From Chitinophaga filiformis (lineage in GTDB: Bacteria; Bacteroidota; Bacteroidia; Chitinophagales; Chitinophagaceae), in contig NZ_FNBN01000002.1 of assembly GCF_900102545.1 (NCBI RefSeq), positions 1,214,264 to 1,278,263 of the forward strand: a stretch of 64,000 bases of DNA. The letters are read 5' to 3'. Of this stretch, positions 1-8,113 are shown piece by piece. The translations under genes were made by a program, and so were the position numbers. Below the pieces are notes generated by a model. That model did no database searches. It had not been told where the DNA came from and saw only the letters and a program-made list of their open reading frames with translations. Every line of letters starts with the position of its first letter. Position 1 is the first letter of the stretch.

Positions 1-402
1 CAGCTCTCCTTTAGGATCTGATTTCCTGTTGGTCAGATTAGTCCAGAAGATGGTATGCAGCAAATGACTGCCGAAATGATAGGATAATTTCTTCGTGTAA
101 AAATCCACTGTATCAAGACTATTTTCATCAATGGCTTTCCTGATCATTTTAATATCATTATTAGCGCCCTTAACAGCGCCGCCGTGATGAAACTGGTGAT
201 GCAAATGCAAGGTTTCGGCATCCATATTCGGTTCCAGGAAAGATTCTGAATATGGCAGCTGGTTAAGTATAAAATTGCCCTGTTCATCTGTCAGCTTATC
301 CAGGTTGCTTTCCTGGATACTTTGGGCCAGTACTCCATTTGATTTTAAAACACCTGCCCCACCGATGAGTAATCCACTTTTGAGAAATTGCATTCTGTCC
401 AT
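1..402 (-). CDS. Fe/Mn superoxide dismutase, ChrC-like (3' end outside window)
   Basis: The first 134 residues of an iron/manganese superoxide dismutase are present; the C-terminal half lies off the left edge. After a hydrophobic N-terminal leader (about residues 5-27, ending VLAQ, a possible export signal) comes the family signature LPYSESFLEPNMDAETLHLH followed by HQFHH. H68 and H116 (in LLHTIFW) align with the first two metal-ligand histidines of SodB-type enzymes; the last two ligands are outside the window. The enzyme removes superoxide. It starts 9 bases after the chrA stop and is the last visible gene of the chromate operon. Proteobacterial chrBAC operons also carry a superoxide dismutase, ChrC, thought to counter oxidants formed by chromate reduction, so the same role is inferred here. 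Family assignment is secure; the cell location is not. Confidence 0.88.
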   Translation of the reverse strand, partial: MDRMQFLKSGLLIGGAGVLKSNGVLAQSIQESNLDKLTDEQGNFILNQLPYSESFLEPNMDAETLHLHHQFHHGGAVKGANNDIKMIRKAIDENSLDTVDFYTKKLSYHFGSHLLHTIFWTNLTNRKSDPKGEL

Positions 403-411
403 ATGTTTGAT

Positions 412-1596
412 TTATTGGTGATTTATTACACTTCTTAATAAAATGCCCACCAGTGCTGCTATAAGTATAATGACCGGTTCAGATATCTTTTTAAACCGCC
501 ACAATACCAATGCTGTGAGCAGGGCAATACCAACGGTATAAGCATCCGTCAGTGATCTTTTTCCCAGTACGATCACTGCTCCTGAAATGGCCCCTACAGC
601 CGCAGCTGTTACTCCATCCACAAACGCCTTTATACCGGGGTGTTTCCCATACTTTCGGAAATAAGGCGCCGGCAGTACGGTAAACAGATAACTGGGAAAA
701 AAGGTTGCAAAAGCAGCTACACAGGCCCCCGGGAATCCTGCTACCAGGAAACCGATAAAGCCTACCGTAATTACCACCGGACCGGGTGTGATCATGGCCA
801 CGGCAACCGCGTCCATAAACTCCTGTTCATTGAGCCAGCCATATTCTTTCACTACACCTCCATACAGGAAGGGTACAATAGCCAGTCCGCTTCCAAATAC
901 CAGGGCGCCGGCTTTGGTAAAGTAAAGCAGTATCTGACCGAGGGTTTTACCCGAATGCTGAACGGATGCCGTCAGTAAGAGGGGAAAAGAAAAAGACCGG
1001 GCAACATCGCTTGTCTGTTTCTTCGAAAAGGAGATCCGTTGAGGTGGCGCTTTGAGCAGCCAGTAGACGATTCCTGCTCCCAGGAACAACAACACATTCT
1101 CTGTTTCTTTCCACACCGTATAAGTGGCTGCGATAAGGTAAATGCTGATCAGGATCTTATCGCTGCCAATCGACTTTTTTGTAAGCTTATAGGAACTCAT
1201 GGCAATGATACCAATTACAGCAGCGGCTACTCCGTAAAATACTGACTGCATCAGTGGAATGCCCTCCCAGGTGGTGTAGATGAATCCGAGTAGTACTACC
1301 AGCAAAAAGGAAGGAAGAATAAATGCAAGCCCTGCCAGGGTCGCTCCCAATACGCTGTAATGTACATATCCCATATAGATCCCGAGCTGTGCAGCCAGCG
1401 GTCCCGGAGCCAGCTGGGCCAATGCCAGTCCTTCCCTGTAATCTTCCTCACTGATCCATTTGCGTTTTTCAACCAGATCACGATGCATGTAACCGGTTAG
1501 CGCTACGGGTCCTCCGAAACCAAGACTTCCCAGCTTCAAAAAATAAAGGATCAGATCGCGCAGCGAATATGCTGTTGTATTGTCTTTCTTATTCAT
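412..1596 (-). CDS. chrA: Chromate transporter ChrA (two-domain CHR family)
   Basis: A 394-residue integral membrane protein of the CHR family, which exports chromate from the cytoplasm. Two homologous CHR halves are visible. The first begins near residue 12, with LGSLGFGGPVALTGYMHRD and the AQLAPGPLAAQLGIYMGY motif. The second begins near residue 220, with the related ALVFGSGLAIVPFLYGG and AVAMITPGPVVITVGFIG motifs. About ten hydrophobic segments are present, as expected for a full-length protein. Its ATG overlaps the end of the upstream chrB-like gene by 8 bases (ATGAATAA), a sign of translational coupling, and a superoxide dismutase gene follows 9 bases downstream. Transport of sulfate or another oxyanion cannot be excluded, but the two ChrB-domain genes upstream argue for chromate. 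Confidence 0.93.
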   Translation of the reverse strand: MNKKDNTTAYSLRDLILYFLKLGSLGFGGPVALTGYMHRDLVEKRKWISEEDYREGLALAQLAPGPLAAQLGIYMGYVHYSVLGATLAGLAFILPSFLLVVLLGFIYTTWEGIPLMQSVFYGVAAAVIGIIAMSSYKLTKKSIGSDKILISIYLIAATYTVWKETENVLLFLGAGIVYWLLKAPPQRISFSKKQTSDVARSFSFPLLLTASVQHSGKTLGQILLYFTKAGALVFGSGLAIVPFLYGGVVKEYGWLNEQEFMDAVAVAMITPGPVVITVGFIGFLVAGFPGACVAAFATFFPSYLFTVLPAPYFRKYGKHPGIKAFVDGVTAAAVGAISGAVIVLGKRSLTDAYTVGIALLTALVLWRFKKISEPVIILIAALVGILLRSVINHQ

Positions 1597-2056
1597 TTGT
1601 AGCCTGCGTATTTAAAGTCCAGGTATGCTTTTCAGATTGCCTGTATTTTGCCCAGCTATACAAAGCGTCATACATCTTTTTGCCAATCTCCAGGAGCTGA
1701 TGATCATCTGCGTAGTTATACGACAAACCTGCAGATATAGCCCATAAGCCCGCCGCCTGCGGAGCCAGTTCAAAATGATCAGTATCTGCCGCACGTACAA
1801 TAATTGCCAGCTGCTGAAGGACCGGATCATTTAGGGCATGCTTCTTTAAAAAATAGTCGAACGTGCAAAGATCTCCTTCATGTGTGTATTCAACACCTGC
1901 TATATCGAAAGGGATAGCATTGTATTCCTGTGCTTTTTGCAGTACTTCTGCAGCAGGAACGAATATGATCTCCGCGTTGCCATCAATGAACCTTTCTATC
2001 AGCCATGGACAGGCAATACGGTCAATTTTGGGATGTTCACGGGTAATCCATTTCAT
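1589..2056 (-). CDS. Stand-alone ChrB-type chromate resistance domain protein
   Basis: A 155-residue protein consisting only of the ChrB C-terminal domain (chromate-resistance domain). Signature stretches are MKWITREHPKIDRIACPWLI, the AGVEYTHEGDLCTFDYF block and VRAADTDHFELAPQAAGLWA. Full-length ChrB of proteobacteria adds an N-terminal regulatory part that is absent here. I chose the ATG at 2056 because the frame upstream offers only a TTG, and because the neighbouring paralogue begins with the same MKWITRE sequence. The gene overlaps chrA by 8 bases. A perfect 9-bp inverted repeat touches the start codon and is a candidate operator. The close paralogue immediately upstream carries the same domain fused to an AraC-type DNA-binding domain, so the pair probably arose by duplication. 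Confidence 0.88.
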   Translation of the reverse strand: MKWITREHPKIDRIACPWLIERFIDGNAEIIFVPAAEVLQKAQEYNAIPFDIAGVEYTHEGDLCTFDYFLKKHALNDPVLQQLAIIVRAADTDHFELAPQAAGLWAISAGLSYNYADDHQLLEIGKKMYDALYSWAKYRQSEKHTWTLNTQATNE

Positions 2057-2079
2057 TGCAGTATATTTTAATACTGCAA
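2056..2079. promoter_or_regulatory. Perfect inverted repeat at the chrB-like start, candidate operator
   Basis: TTGCAGTAT and ATACTGCAA, 9 bp each with a 6-bp AT-rich spacer, form a perfect palindrome. Its left end overlaps the first base of the chrB-like start codon. The position suits a repressor or activator site controlling chrB-chrA-sod. The obvious candidate protein is the adjacent AraC-ChrB fusion, although AraC proteins more often bind direct repeats. The repeat is seen; the regulatory role is inferred. Confidence 0.5.
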
Positions 2080-2175
2080 ATTCAGACAATGAAAAACCAA
2101 AAAATAGAACGAAAACGAATGTTTAGTCTGAATTTTACTTTTTGGGGGAAATATTTATGGGCCTACAGGCCGGAT

Positions 2176-3018
2176 CTACTTTTTCACTATATGCTTTTTA
2201 TAGCCGGAAGGGCTTTTACCTGTAAATTTTTTAAACGTCCTCGTAAAATGGCTCTGATCAGAAAAACCGGTGAGATAAGCAATCTCTGTCAGAGAATGAT
2301 CAGTAGTTGTCAGTAGCTGTATAGCCTTATCAATACGCAGTTTACGGATATACTCGCCAAATGAAAGGTCATCAAAATACCTGGAGAACTCCCGGGATAA
2401 GTAGGACGGATGCACCTGCAGCGTTTCCGACAAGCCTTTGAGGCTCAGATTAAGGTTGGTATCAATCTGGTCCTGGATGATCTCTTTCAGCTCTTTCGCC
2501 CATTTGGGGACCTTCTTACTATCATGTTCATGCTGAAGGTATTGTTTGAAGATATCCAGCAACTGATTTTCAAAAGGCTGCTGCGTATGTTTGACATGCT
2601 GAAGATACTTCGCCCAGCTATACAAAGAATCGTATAACAGCATCCCCTTTTCCAGTAGCTTATAATCGTCAGGCTCATCATGGGCCATCCCGGCGGATAT
2701 GGCCCAAAGGCCCGACGACTGCGCCGCGAGATCATGCCTGTCAGTATCTGCCCCTCTCACGATAGGCGCCATTGCATGAACGGCCGGGTCTTGAATATTA
2801 TGTTTCTTTATTATATAGTCGAAGGTGCAATAATCATCGTAGTGGGTATATTCTACTCCGGCAATATCAAACGGGATGGCATCCAGTTCCTGTGCTTTGT
2901 TCATCACTTCACTGAATGGCACATAAATGATCTCTGCATCCTGTTCTACAAAGCGTTTAATAAGCCAGGGACAGGCAAGACGGTCAATTTTGGGACGTTC
3001 TCTGGTGATCCATTTCAT
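2176..3018 (-). CDS. ChrB-domain / AraC-family fusion transcriptional regulator
   Basis: A 280-residue fusion. Residues 1 to about 130 are a ChrB-type chromate-resistance domain (MKWITRERPKIDRLACPWLI, GVEYTHYDDYCTFDYI, VRGADTDRHDLAAQSSGLWA) closely resembling the next gene. Residues of about 175-280 are a two-helix-turn-helix AraC DNA-binding domain (LSLKGLSETLQVHPSYLSRE, then LTEIAYLTGFSDQSHFTR and FKKFTGKSPSGYKK). The ATG at 3018 was preferred to an upstream TTG in the same frame because it gives the MKWITRE start shared with the paralogue. AraC proteins normally carry an effector-binding domain beside the DNA-binding part; here that place is taken by the chromate-resistance domain, which suggests direct sensing of chromate or a reduction product. 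It heads the operon chrB-chrA-sod. Confidence 0.88.
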   Translation of the reverse strand: MKWITRERPKIDRLACPWLIKRFVEQDAEIIYVPFSEVMNKAQELDAIPFDIAGVEYTHYDDYCTFDYIIKKHNIQDPAVHAMAPIVRGADTDRHDLAAQSSGLWAISAGMAHDEPDDYKLLEKGMLLYDSLYSWAKYLQHVKHTQQPFENQLLDIFKQYLQHEHDSKKVPKWAKELKEIIQDQIDTNLNLSLKGLSETLQVHPSYLSREFSRYFDDLSFGEYIRKLRIDKAIQLLTTTDHSLTEIAYLTGFSDQSHFTRTFKKFTGKSPSGYKKHIVKK

Positions 3019-3175
3019 GCTGATGTGATTAGACTCAAAAGTCCGAAAATATAGTGTTAAAGTCAAGGAAGGGGCTTTTCTGGGTGCTATTTACTCAGGG
3101 AGTTTGCGATTTTGAAGATCTGCCGAATGAATGATCTTTCCAGAGATATCTTTTAATTGAAAAAAATAATTCGAT

Positions 3176-3207
3176 TTTGTTAACAACAATGGTGTTCAAT
3201 AAATTTG
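3176..3207 (+). promoter_or_regulatory. Bacteroidota-type promoter for the small lipoprotein gene
   Basis: TTTG (3176-3179), exactly 20 bases, then TAAATTTG (3200-3207), a full match to the Bacteroidota -33/-7 consensus TTTG-N20-TAnnTTTG. Transcription should start near 3213-3215, about 48 bases before the ATG at 3262. Confidence 0.65.
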
Positions 3208-3210
3208 CTT

Positions 3211-3229
3211 AAACAATAACATATTGTTT
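3211..3229. promoter_or_regulatory. Inverted repeat at the predicted transcription start, candidate operator
   Basis: AAACAATA-ACA-TATTGTTT is a perfect 8-bp inverted repeat with a 3-bp spacer. It covers the predicted start point of the promoter at 3176-3207, where a bound repressor would block transcription. The binding protein is unknown. Confidence 0.45.
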
Positions 3230-3261
3230 CAAACAGATATCCTGCATTAAACACGACTTAT

Positions 3262-3711
3262 ATGACCTTTAAAAAACATGCTCACACTCTGATAACATTA
3301 TCCCTGATTATTGTCCTACCCTGTTGCTACTCCCCTAAAATATTCCTCTCAGAAGAAGAAAAAGAATTTGCTGATTCTCTGGCTACAGCATATTCCGCTG
3401 ATATTAGTTTACAGCATGACTATAATGCAGTAAAAGAAAATAAAAAAAATGGACAATTTTGGATAGAAGTAAAAAACCCTCAGCATGAAGACCTCTGTTC
3501 AAAAGACAGTACATCATTGAAAGCAATATCAAAAGGTATTGCCACACAAGTTTTTAAAATAATGAAGTACAAACAAAATTACAATTCTATTGAGATTGTA
3601 TTTGTCGAATCTGAGTTTCCCGACAAGCAAACGGAAAGTGTCATTTGTAGAAAAATCACACAGGTTAGTACAAGTAACTTCAATACTGTGCAAGTAACTT
3701 ACTGGCACTAA
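3262..3711 (+). CDS. Small AT-rich exported protein, possible lipoprotein, unknown function
   Basis: A 149-residue protein with a clear N-terminal signal (basic MTFKKHAH, then a hydrophobic run ending LIIVLPCC). Cys21 or Cys22 may be lipidated, but the lipobox is not canonical. The mature part is charged and soluble, with no family I recognise. The gene is visibly more AT-rich than the flanking genes. It has its own Bacteroidota-type promoter with an operator-like repeat, and it faces the 3' end of the RHS gene across a shared terminator. Small, AT-rich exported proteins next to the variable tip of an RHS toxin are often immunity proteins. That is only an inference here, because the gene is convergent rather than co-directional with the RHS gene. 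Confidence 0.7.
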   Translation: MTFKKHAHTLITLSLIIVLPCCYSPKIFLSEEEKEFADSLATAYSADISLQHDYNAVKENKKNGQFWIEVKNPQHEDLCSKDSTSLKAISKGIATQVFKIMKYKQNYNSIEIVFVESEFPDKQTESVICRKITQVSTSNFNTVQVTYWH

Positions 3712-3731
3712 TGTAGAACGCGGCCAAAATG

Positions 3732-3764
3732 AAAGCTCCGTACTGTCAACAGGTACGGAGCTTT
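3732..3764. terminator. Bidirectional hairpin terminator between convergent genes
   Basis: A perfect 12-bp stem (AAAGCTCCGTAC / GTACGGAGCTTT) with a 9-base loop lies between the convergent lipoprotein and RHS genes. The stem is A/T-ended on both sides, so it can terminate in both directions. Confidence 0.8.
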
Positions 3765-3784
3765 AAAGACAGCATATTTTATTA

Positions 3785-6700
3785 TTACTTCCTTCTATAA
3801 ATTACCCCGTCAGATGTTTCGATCCGCTCAAAATCCTTCGAATTAGCTACATTGTTCAGAAGAGTCTGCAAATCACCTAGTACCTTGGTAGAAACCGTCC
3901 CTCCATGAGCATCACCAACATCACCTTTATCATACTGTAATTCCCGATTAACACCCTTCAAATGAGAATACTGAGCTATTCGATCCCTTAAGTTATGAAC
4001 CTGGATTCCTTTCCCACTACTCGTATGCTCAAACTCATCTGCTTCATCCGGTGATAAATATAACACAGTACCTACTGTATGACCTTTGTATTCGCCCCAG
4101 GCATTTTCTGATAAATAGGCAGCTATACCAGCAGCAAAGGCCCCGCCCTCGCTGTGAGAAACCAGGTTGAATTTCTCATCGGGACTCATTTTTGAAATCC
4201 ACTCTTTATAGTGTGCCGCTGCATATTTCCTCCCCAATTCATATCGGTCAGCTCCGCTTTGATCCGCTCCAAATAAAGAAGAACCATCCGCAAATTGTTC
4301 ATTTTTATTACTCGTCTCATTGAAGAGGGCCTTAGCCCCGGGAATAAAACCTTTGGAAAAATAATTCCAATAATCCTGCCCGGGCTTGGTTGGACCAAAG
4401 TTCCATTCAATAGGCTTAGTTCCGAAGGAACCCTGAAAGAAACTATTATAATACCCATTAACAAATATTACAAGTTTCCCATCCGGATCTATTGCGTTAA
4501 CAGGATTATTCAAAGTATAAGCATAAGGGCTGACGTTCTCATACTTATTAGCAAAAGGATCGATCATATTCCACCTTCCTATCTGCTGATCATAGGCTCT
4601 CGCGCCATAGTCATACCACTCCAATCCGCTTCCATCATTAAATTCCTTATTCTGCAGCTCTTTCCCGTTGTACTTCATCCTATTCTCAGAATACCTGGTC
4701 CCTTTCAGCACATTATTGCTGATCCCTGCTATCGTCAATCCAAATGGATAGTAATGTGTTTCTTCCAGCAATGGTCCCTGTGCCAGGCCTAACACAACAT
4801 TATCAAAGAACACGTCCTGTGCGGTCTCATTGCTTGTGTATACATACAGGAAACCTGATTTCCTTATAGGCATTTTGTCAACCGACAGGGTTTGCAGCTC
4901 ATCCGGCGTTTCTTTCACCTGTCTGACACCACTATTATCTTCCACCAGGTTAAACTGGTCATCAAACAAAGCAAAGTTCAGGTAAGCCTTTGGCCTGTTC
5001 GGCTGATTCTGGCCAGGCTCCTTTTCTTTCAGGCGCTGGTAATCACTGCCGGTGAAATTACCAAAAGGCGTTAAACGCTGGCTTTGAGCAGCACCATGTG
5101 CACCACTTTGCGGCCCATCTCCGCCGAATGCCTGCAATAACGCCACCACCATATCTTCGGGAGTAACAGACTTGTTATCCTTTGATCCAATAGATTTATA
5201 AAATGCCTTCGCTCCTATCTGCACGGTATCTCCTGCCATTACCCTTAATACAATTGATGGTCCTATTTTCTTACCTCCATCTTTCGCATTTAGTTTAGCT
5301 ACAAAATCATTCTTCTGCGTGGTCTGATCCTGTGGATAGCCTGCAGGTTTAGCAGTACGGGTGTCGTCCAGGTTACTGAACAGGGCATTCTCTGTTGTTG
5401 CCTGTGCTGTTTCCATGCTGGCGCTATAAATGCCCAGATCCGATTCGTCCGTAAGGACTGCTCTTATATTACCCAGGTGGTCCTTCATAAAGTAGTCGTA
5501 TACATATTTCATGGGGTTACTACCATTAAATACTGTACGCATACGGCCTTCTTCATTATTGATGAACTGCAGGGTATCGCTTTTATATACAAAGCCGCCT
5601 ATATAGTGTGTAACAGTTGTCCTGTTGGGCGTCACGGTCTGGTCCGTTACTGTTTTCCGGAGCTTGTTCCCCCCTGCATCATACAGGAAACTGACTGTAC
5701 CCTTTCCGGTAACAGTAATAGTCTGTGGCAGGTTAAGATAGTTATAAGTAATAGATCCGATACTCTTATTCAGATCTTTTGTCAGATTACCGTTCACATC
5801 ATAAGTATAGTCATCACCACTATTGGTACCATTGATGAAATCACCCAGTTTGGCGGAAGCGGTTACACTTGTATCACCTACTGCCAGTAGTTTATTACTG
5901 TTATCCTGATAACGGTATATCAGCTGATCTATAATCCTGCTTGTTGTACCCATCATGCCCTTCTGTGCCATAGTAGCAATATTCCCATTAGCGTCATAGG
6001 AAATGCCGCTTACTGTGAAATCATTTGCATCCTTTGTCCAGCTGGTGCTACCGGTATTCTGTTGTGAATAGTCTGCTCCCAGCAGCCGGTTTGCCTTGTC
6101 ATATGTATATCCATATGCCCTTGCGATACCATTCGACTGGCTCTTCCATTTTCCACCAGCAACATTCCCATTGTATTGACCGGCAGTAAAGCCATAATCG
6201 TAATTCAGCTCCTCTCCAAACCAGCTGGCAGTACTATTTACCGTGTTCACAAAGCTCTTATTGATCCCTCTTAACGCACCCCGGATATTATACTCATACC
6301 CCAGTGTATCTATCTGGCCTGTTGCAGTGATTCCCAGGCGTTTTCTCTTTAGCTGGCCGGCCTCATTATAACTATTCTCGGCAATTATTTTAGCCGCATC
6401 CGTATTTACCTGTTTTGTTGTTGTCAGCAAACGCTCTGTAACATCATAGGTAAATTTCGTCAGCACATCCGTTTGTGGGGTAGTACTGCTTTTGGGATTA
6501 CTATGGTGTAGAAAAGTGCTTAATACTTTTCCGCTAAAATCATATAAGGTGGTAGTAATATCTTCTCCGCCATTAACGTTGTCTGAACGTGTTTGTACCA
6601 ATCGCTTGTTCTCGTCATAGAAATATGCGGTGGAGAGCCATTGCGATGTTCCTAATATCAGTTTCTTAGACCCCGTCAAAAGGCCTCGCGACATACCGGC

Positions 6701-8095
6701 GTTTCTTATGGTATCTGCAAAAGGATTACTGCCTGCCTGCGGCTTCGAGGCATAACTATTATCATATGCCTTGGCATTATTGTAAGCATAATCATCATAA
6801 TAGTTAATTGTTAACGGCTGGTACCCTGTTAAGCCAGTTGGTACTAGAGTAGCCATCACCTTTTCCGGCGTGCTGGCGTTGGGTATGGTATAGCTCAGTT
6901 CTGTACTCAGGTTAAGAGAAACGTTCATAGTAGCCTGTAACTGATCCCTTGTCTGATTGGAGGGATAGATAGCCGTCATCACCGGTCTATCCTGCCCATC
7001 ATAGAAAGTAAGCAGCCATTCACGTGGCGATCTGGCTCGCTGCACGCTATCCTGTGTCATAACAAGGCGTTCGTTATAATCATACACCATATGCACTTCC
7101 CCTTGTCCAGGCATCCTTTTGGCTATCATACGACCACGTCCGTCATACTGATACTGATAACATAATTCTGTTGCGACAGCTGTACTGATAGACCAGGCTC
7201 CCTTGATCTTATCCACCGCCAAAGGGGGAATAACAAATCTCAGGTTGTCGAAATCATCATACACATAGTAAGTACACAACCAGCCAATATGCCCGGTTCC
7301 CGGAGAAGCAGCCTGCTGCACTTTTCTCAGGAGCAAATGGTCTTTTTTGTCCTTGTATTCAATCACCTGGCTCCCATTTTCGTCGGTAGTTATTCTTTTA
7401 AATAAATACCCGGCCATATAGGTCGTTGTACTGGTAGGTATAGGGCTGGTCGACGACATACGCCAATCCCGTACAGAATCTGCTACCGTATTGGAAAGCT
7501 CCTGTATAGATACTGGCCTGTTACCACCTTCTTTAGCCCAGCTGTTACCGGGTGAGAAATTTCTTAGTTCACGGTTCAGCGGAGATATTTCATACTCCCG
7601 TCGCTGATAATACACTTTCTCTCCGCTATACTGGCTGCCCATAAAGGTAGCCTGTTCTCCAAACGCATTCAGTTTAAACTTACCGGTACCGGTGGTAGAA
7701 GTGTAAGGAAGGTATTTAATACTTTCCCGTCCCAGTGAATCATATAAAATAGGCGTCACCATATCCATACCAAGGGGGCTGGCGCTTTTCTCTACTGTCT
7801 GAATAACGCGACCCAGGCCATCAAAGTACTGTGTGCTTTGTTTTACTTCCTGTGCCGTTCTGGATGTGGATATAATATCTGCATCCAGGCCGATCCTTTT
7901 ATTAGCCTTCCATGTGCGTATGTAGTTGATCTTTCCTGTGCTGCCATACGCTGCCGGAACGGTATTAACTGACTGCGACACTGCCGGAGGCGCTGTTTGT
8001 GTGTTGGGGGTCTGCGCCGACACACCGCCTATGAAGGCTGCAGTCAGCAGCAGAGTAAATGTACCCGCAAGGTTAAACTTTATAGTGGGTTTCAT
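3785..8095 (-). CDS. RHS-repeat protein with C-terminal hydrolase-like domain
   Basis: A 1436-residue secreted RHS protein. It has a signal peptide (about residues 1-28, ending GVSAQ), then a DUF6443-type N-terminal region (NYIRTWKANK...YFDGLGR), then many YD repeats (YDYNERL, YDANGNI, YDVNGNL, YNYLNLPQTI). The RHS core lies near residues 1150-1202 (WYDYGARAYDQQIGRWNMID, then PYAYTLNNPVNAIDPDGK). RHS shells enclose a variable C-terminal domain. Here the last 234 residues contain VSHSEGGAFAAGIAAYL, a lipase-type nucleophile elbow with Ser near residue 1315 whose first Gly is replaced by Ser. An Asp (SPDEADEF) and a His (DAHGG) follow at suitable spacing, suggesting an alpha/beta-hydrolase effector; this is inferred from motifs alone. 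The gene follows its partner RHS-like gene by 18 bases. The small lipoprotein gene beyond its 3' end is a possible immunity gene. Confidence 0.85.
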   Translation of the reverse strand: MKPTIKFNLAGTFTLLLTAAFIGGVSAQTPNTQTAPPAVSQSVNTVPAAYGSTGKINYIRTWKANKRIGLDADIISTSRTAQEVKQSTQYFDGLGRVIQTVEKSASPLGMDMVTPILYDSLGRESIKYLPYTSTTGTGKFKLNAFGEQATFMGSQYSGEKVYYQRREYEISPLNRELRNFSPGNSWAKEGGNRPVSIQELSNTVADSVRDWRMSSTSPIPTSTTTYMAGYLFKRITTDENGSQVIEYKDKKDHLLLRKVQQAASPGTGHIGWLCTYYVYDDFDNLRFVIPPLAVDKIKGAWSISTAVATELCYQYQYDGRGRMIAKRMPGQGEVHMVYDYNERLVMTQDSVQRARSPREWLLTFYDGQDRPVMTAIYPSNQTRDQLQATMNVSLNLSTELSYTIPNASTPEKVMATLVPTGLTGYQPLTINYYDDYAYNNAKAYDNSYASKPQAGSNPFADTIRNAGMSRGLLTGSKKLILGTSQWLSTAYFYDENKRLVQTRSDNVNGGEDITTTLYDFSGKVLSTFLHHSNPKSSTTPQTDVLTKFTYDVTERLLTTTKQVNTDAAKIIAENSYNEAGQLKRKRLGITATGQIDTLGYEYNIRGALRGINKSFVNTVNSTASWFGEELNYDYGFTAGQYNGNVAGGKWKSQSNGIARAYGYTYDKANRLLGADYSQQNTGSTSWTKDANDFTVSGISYDANGNIATMAQKGMMGTTSRIIDQLIYRYQDNSNKLLAVGDTSVTASAKLGDFINGTNSGDDYTYDVNGNLTKDLNKSIGSITYNYLNLPQTITVTGKGTVSFLYDAGGNKLRKTVTDQTVTPNRTTVTHYIGGFVYKSDTLQFINNEEGRMRTVFNGSNPMKYVYDYFMKDHLGNIRAVLTDESDLGIYSASMETAQATTENALFSNLDDTRTAKPAGYPQDQTTQKNDFVAKLNAKDGGKKIGPSIVLRVMAGDTVQIGAKAFYKSIGSKDNKSVTPEDMVVALLQAFGGDGPQSGAHGAAQSQRLTPFGNFTGSDYQRLKEKEPGQNQPNRPKAYLNFALFDDQFNLVEDNSGVRQVKETPDELQTLSVDKMPIRKSGFLYVYTSNETAQDVFFDNVVLGLAQGPLLEETHYYPFGLTIAGISNNVLKGTRYSENRMKYNGKELQNKEFNDGSGLEWYDYGARAYDQQIGRWNMIDPFANKYENVSPYAYTLNNPVNAIDPDGKLVIFVNGYYNSFFQGSFGTKPIEWNFGPTKPGQDYWNYFSKGFIPGAKALFNETSNKNEQFADGSSLFGADQSGADRYELGRKYAAAHYKEWISKMSPDEKFNLVSHSEGGAFAAGIAAYLSENAWGEYKGHTVGTVLYLSPDEADEFEHTSSGKGIQVHNLRDRIAQYSHLKGVNRELQYDKGDVGDAHGGTVSTKVLGDLQTLLNNVANSKDFERIETSDGVIYRRK

Positions 8096-8113
8096 AATTA
8101 TTTCGGTTAGGGA

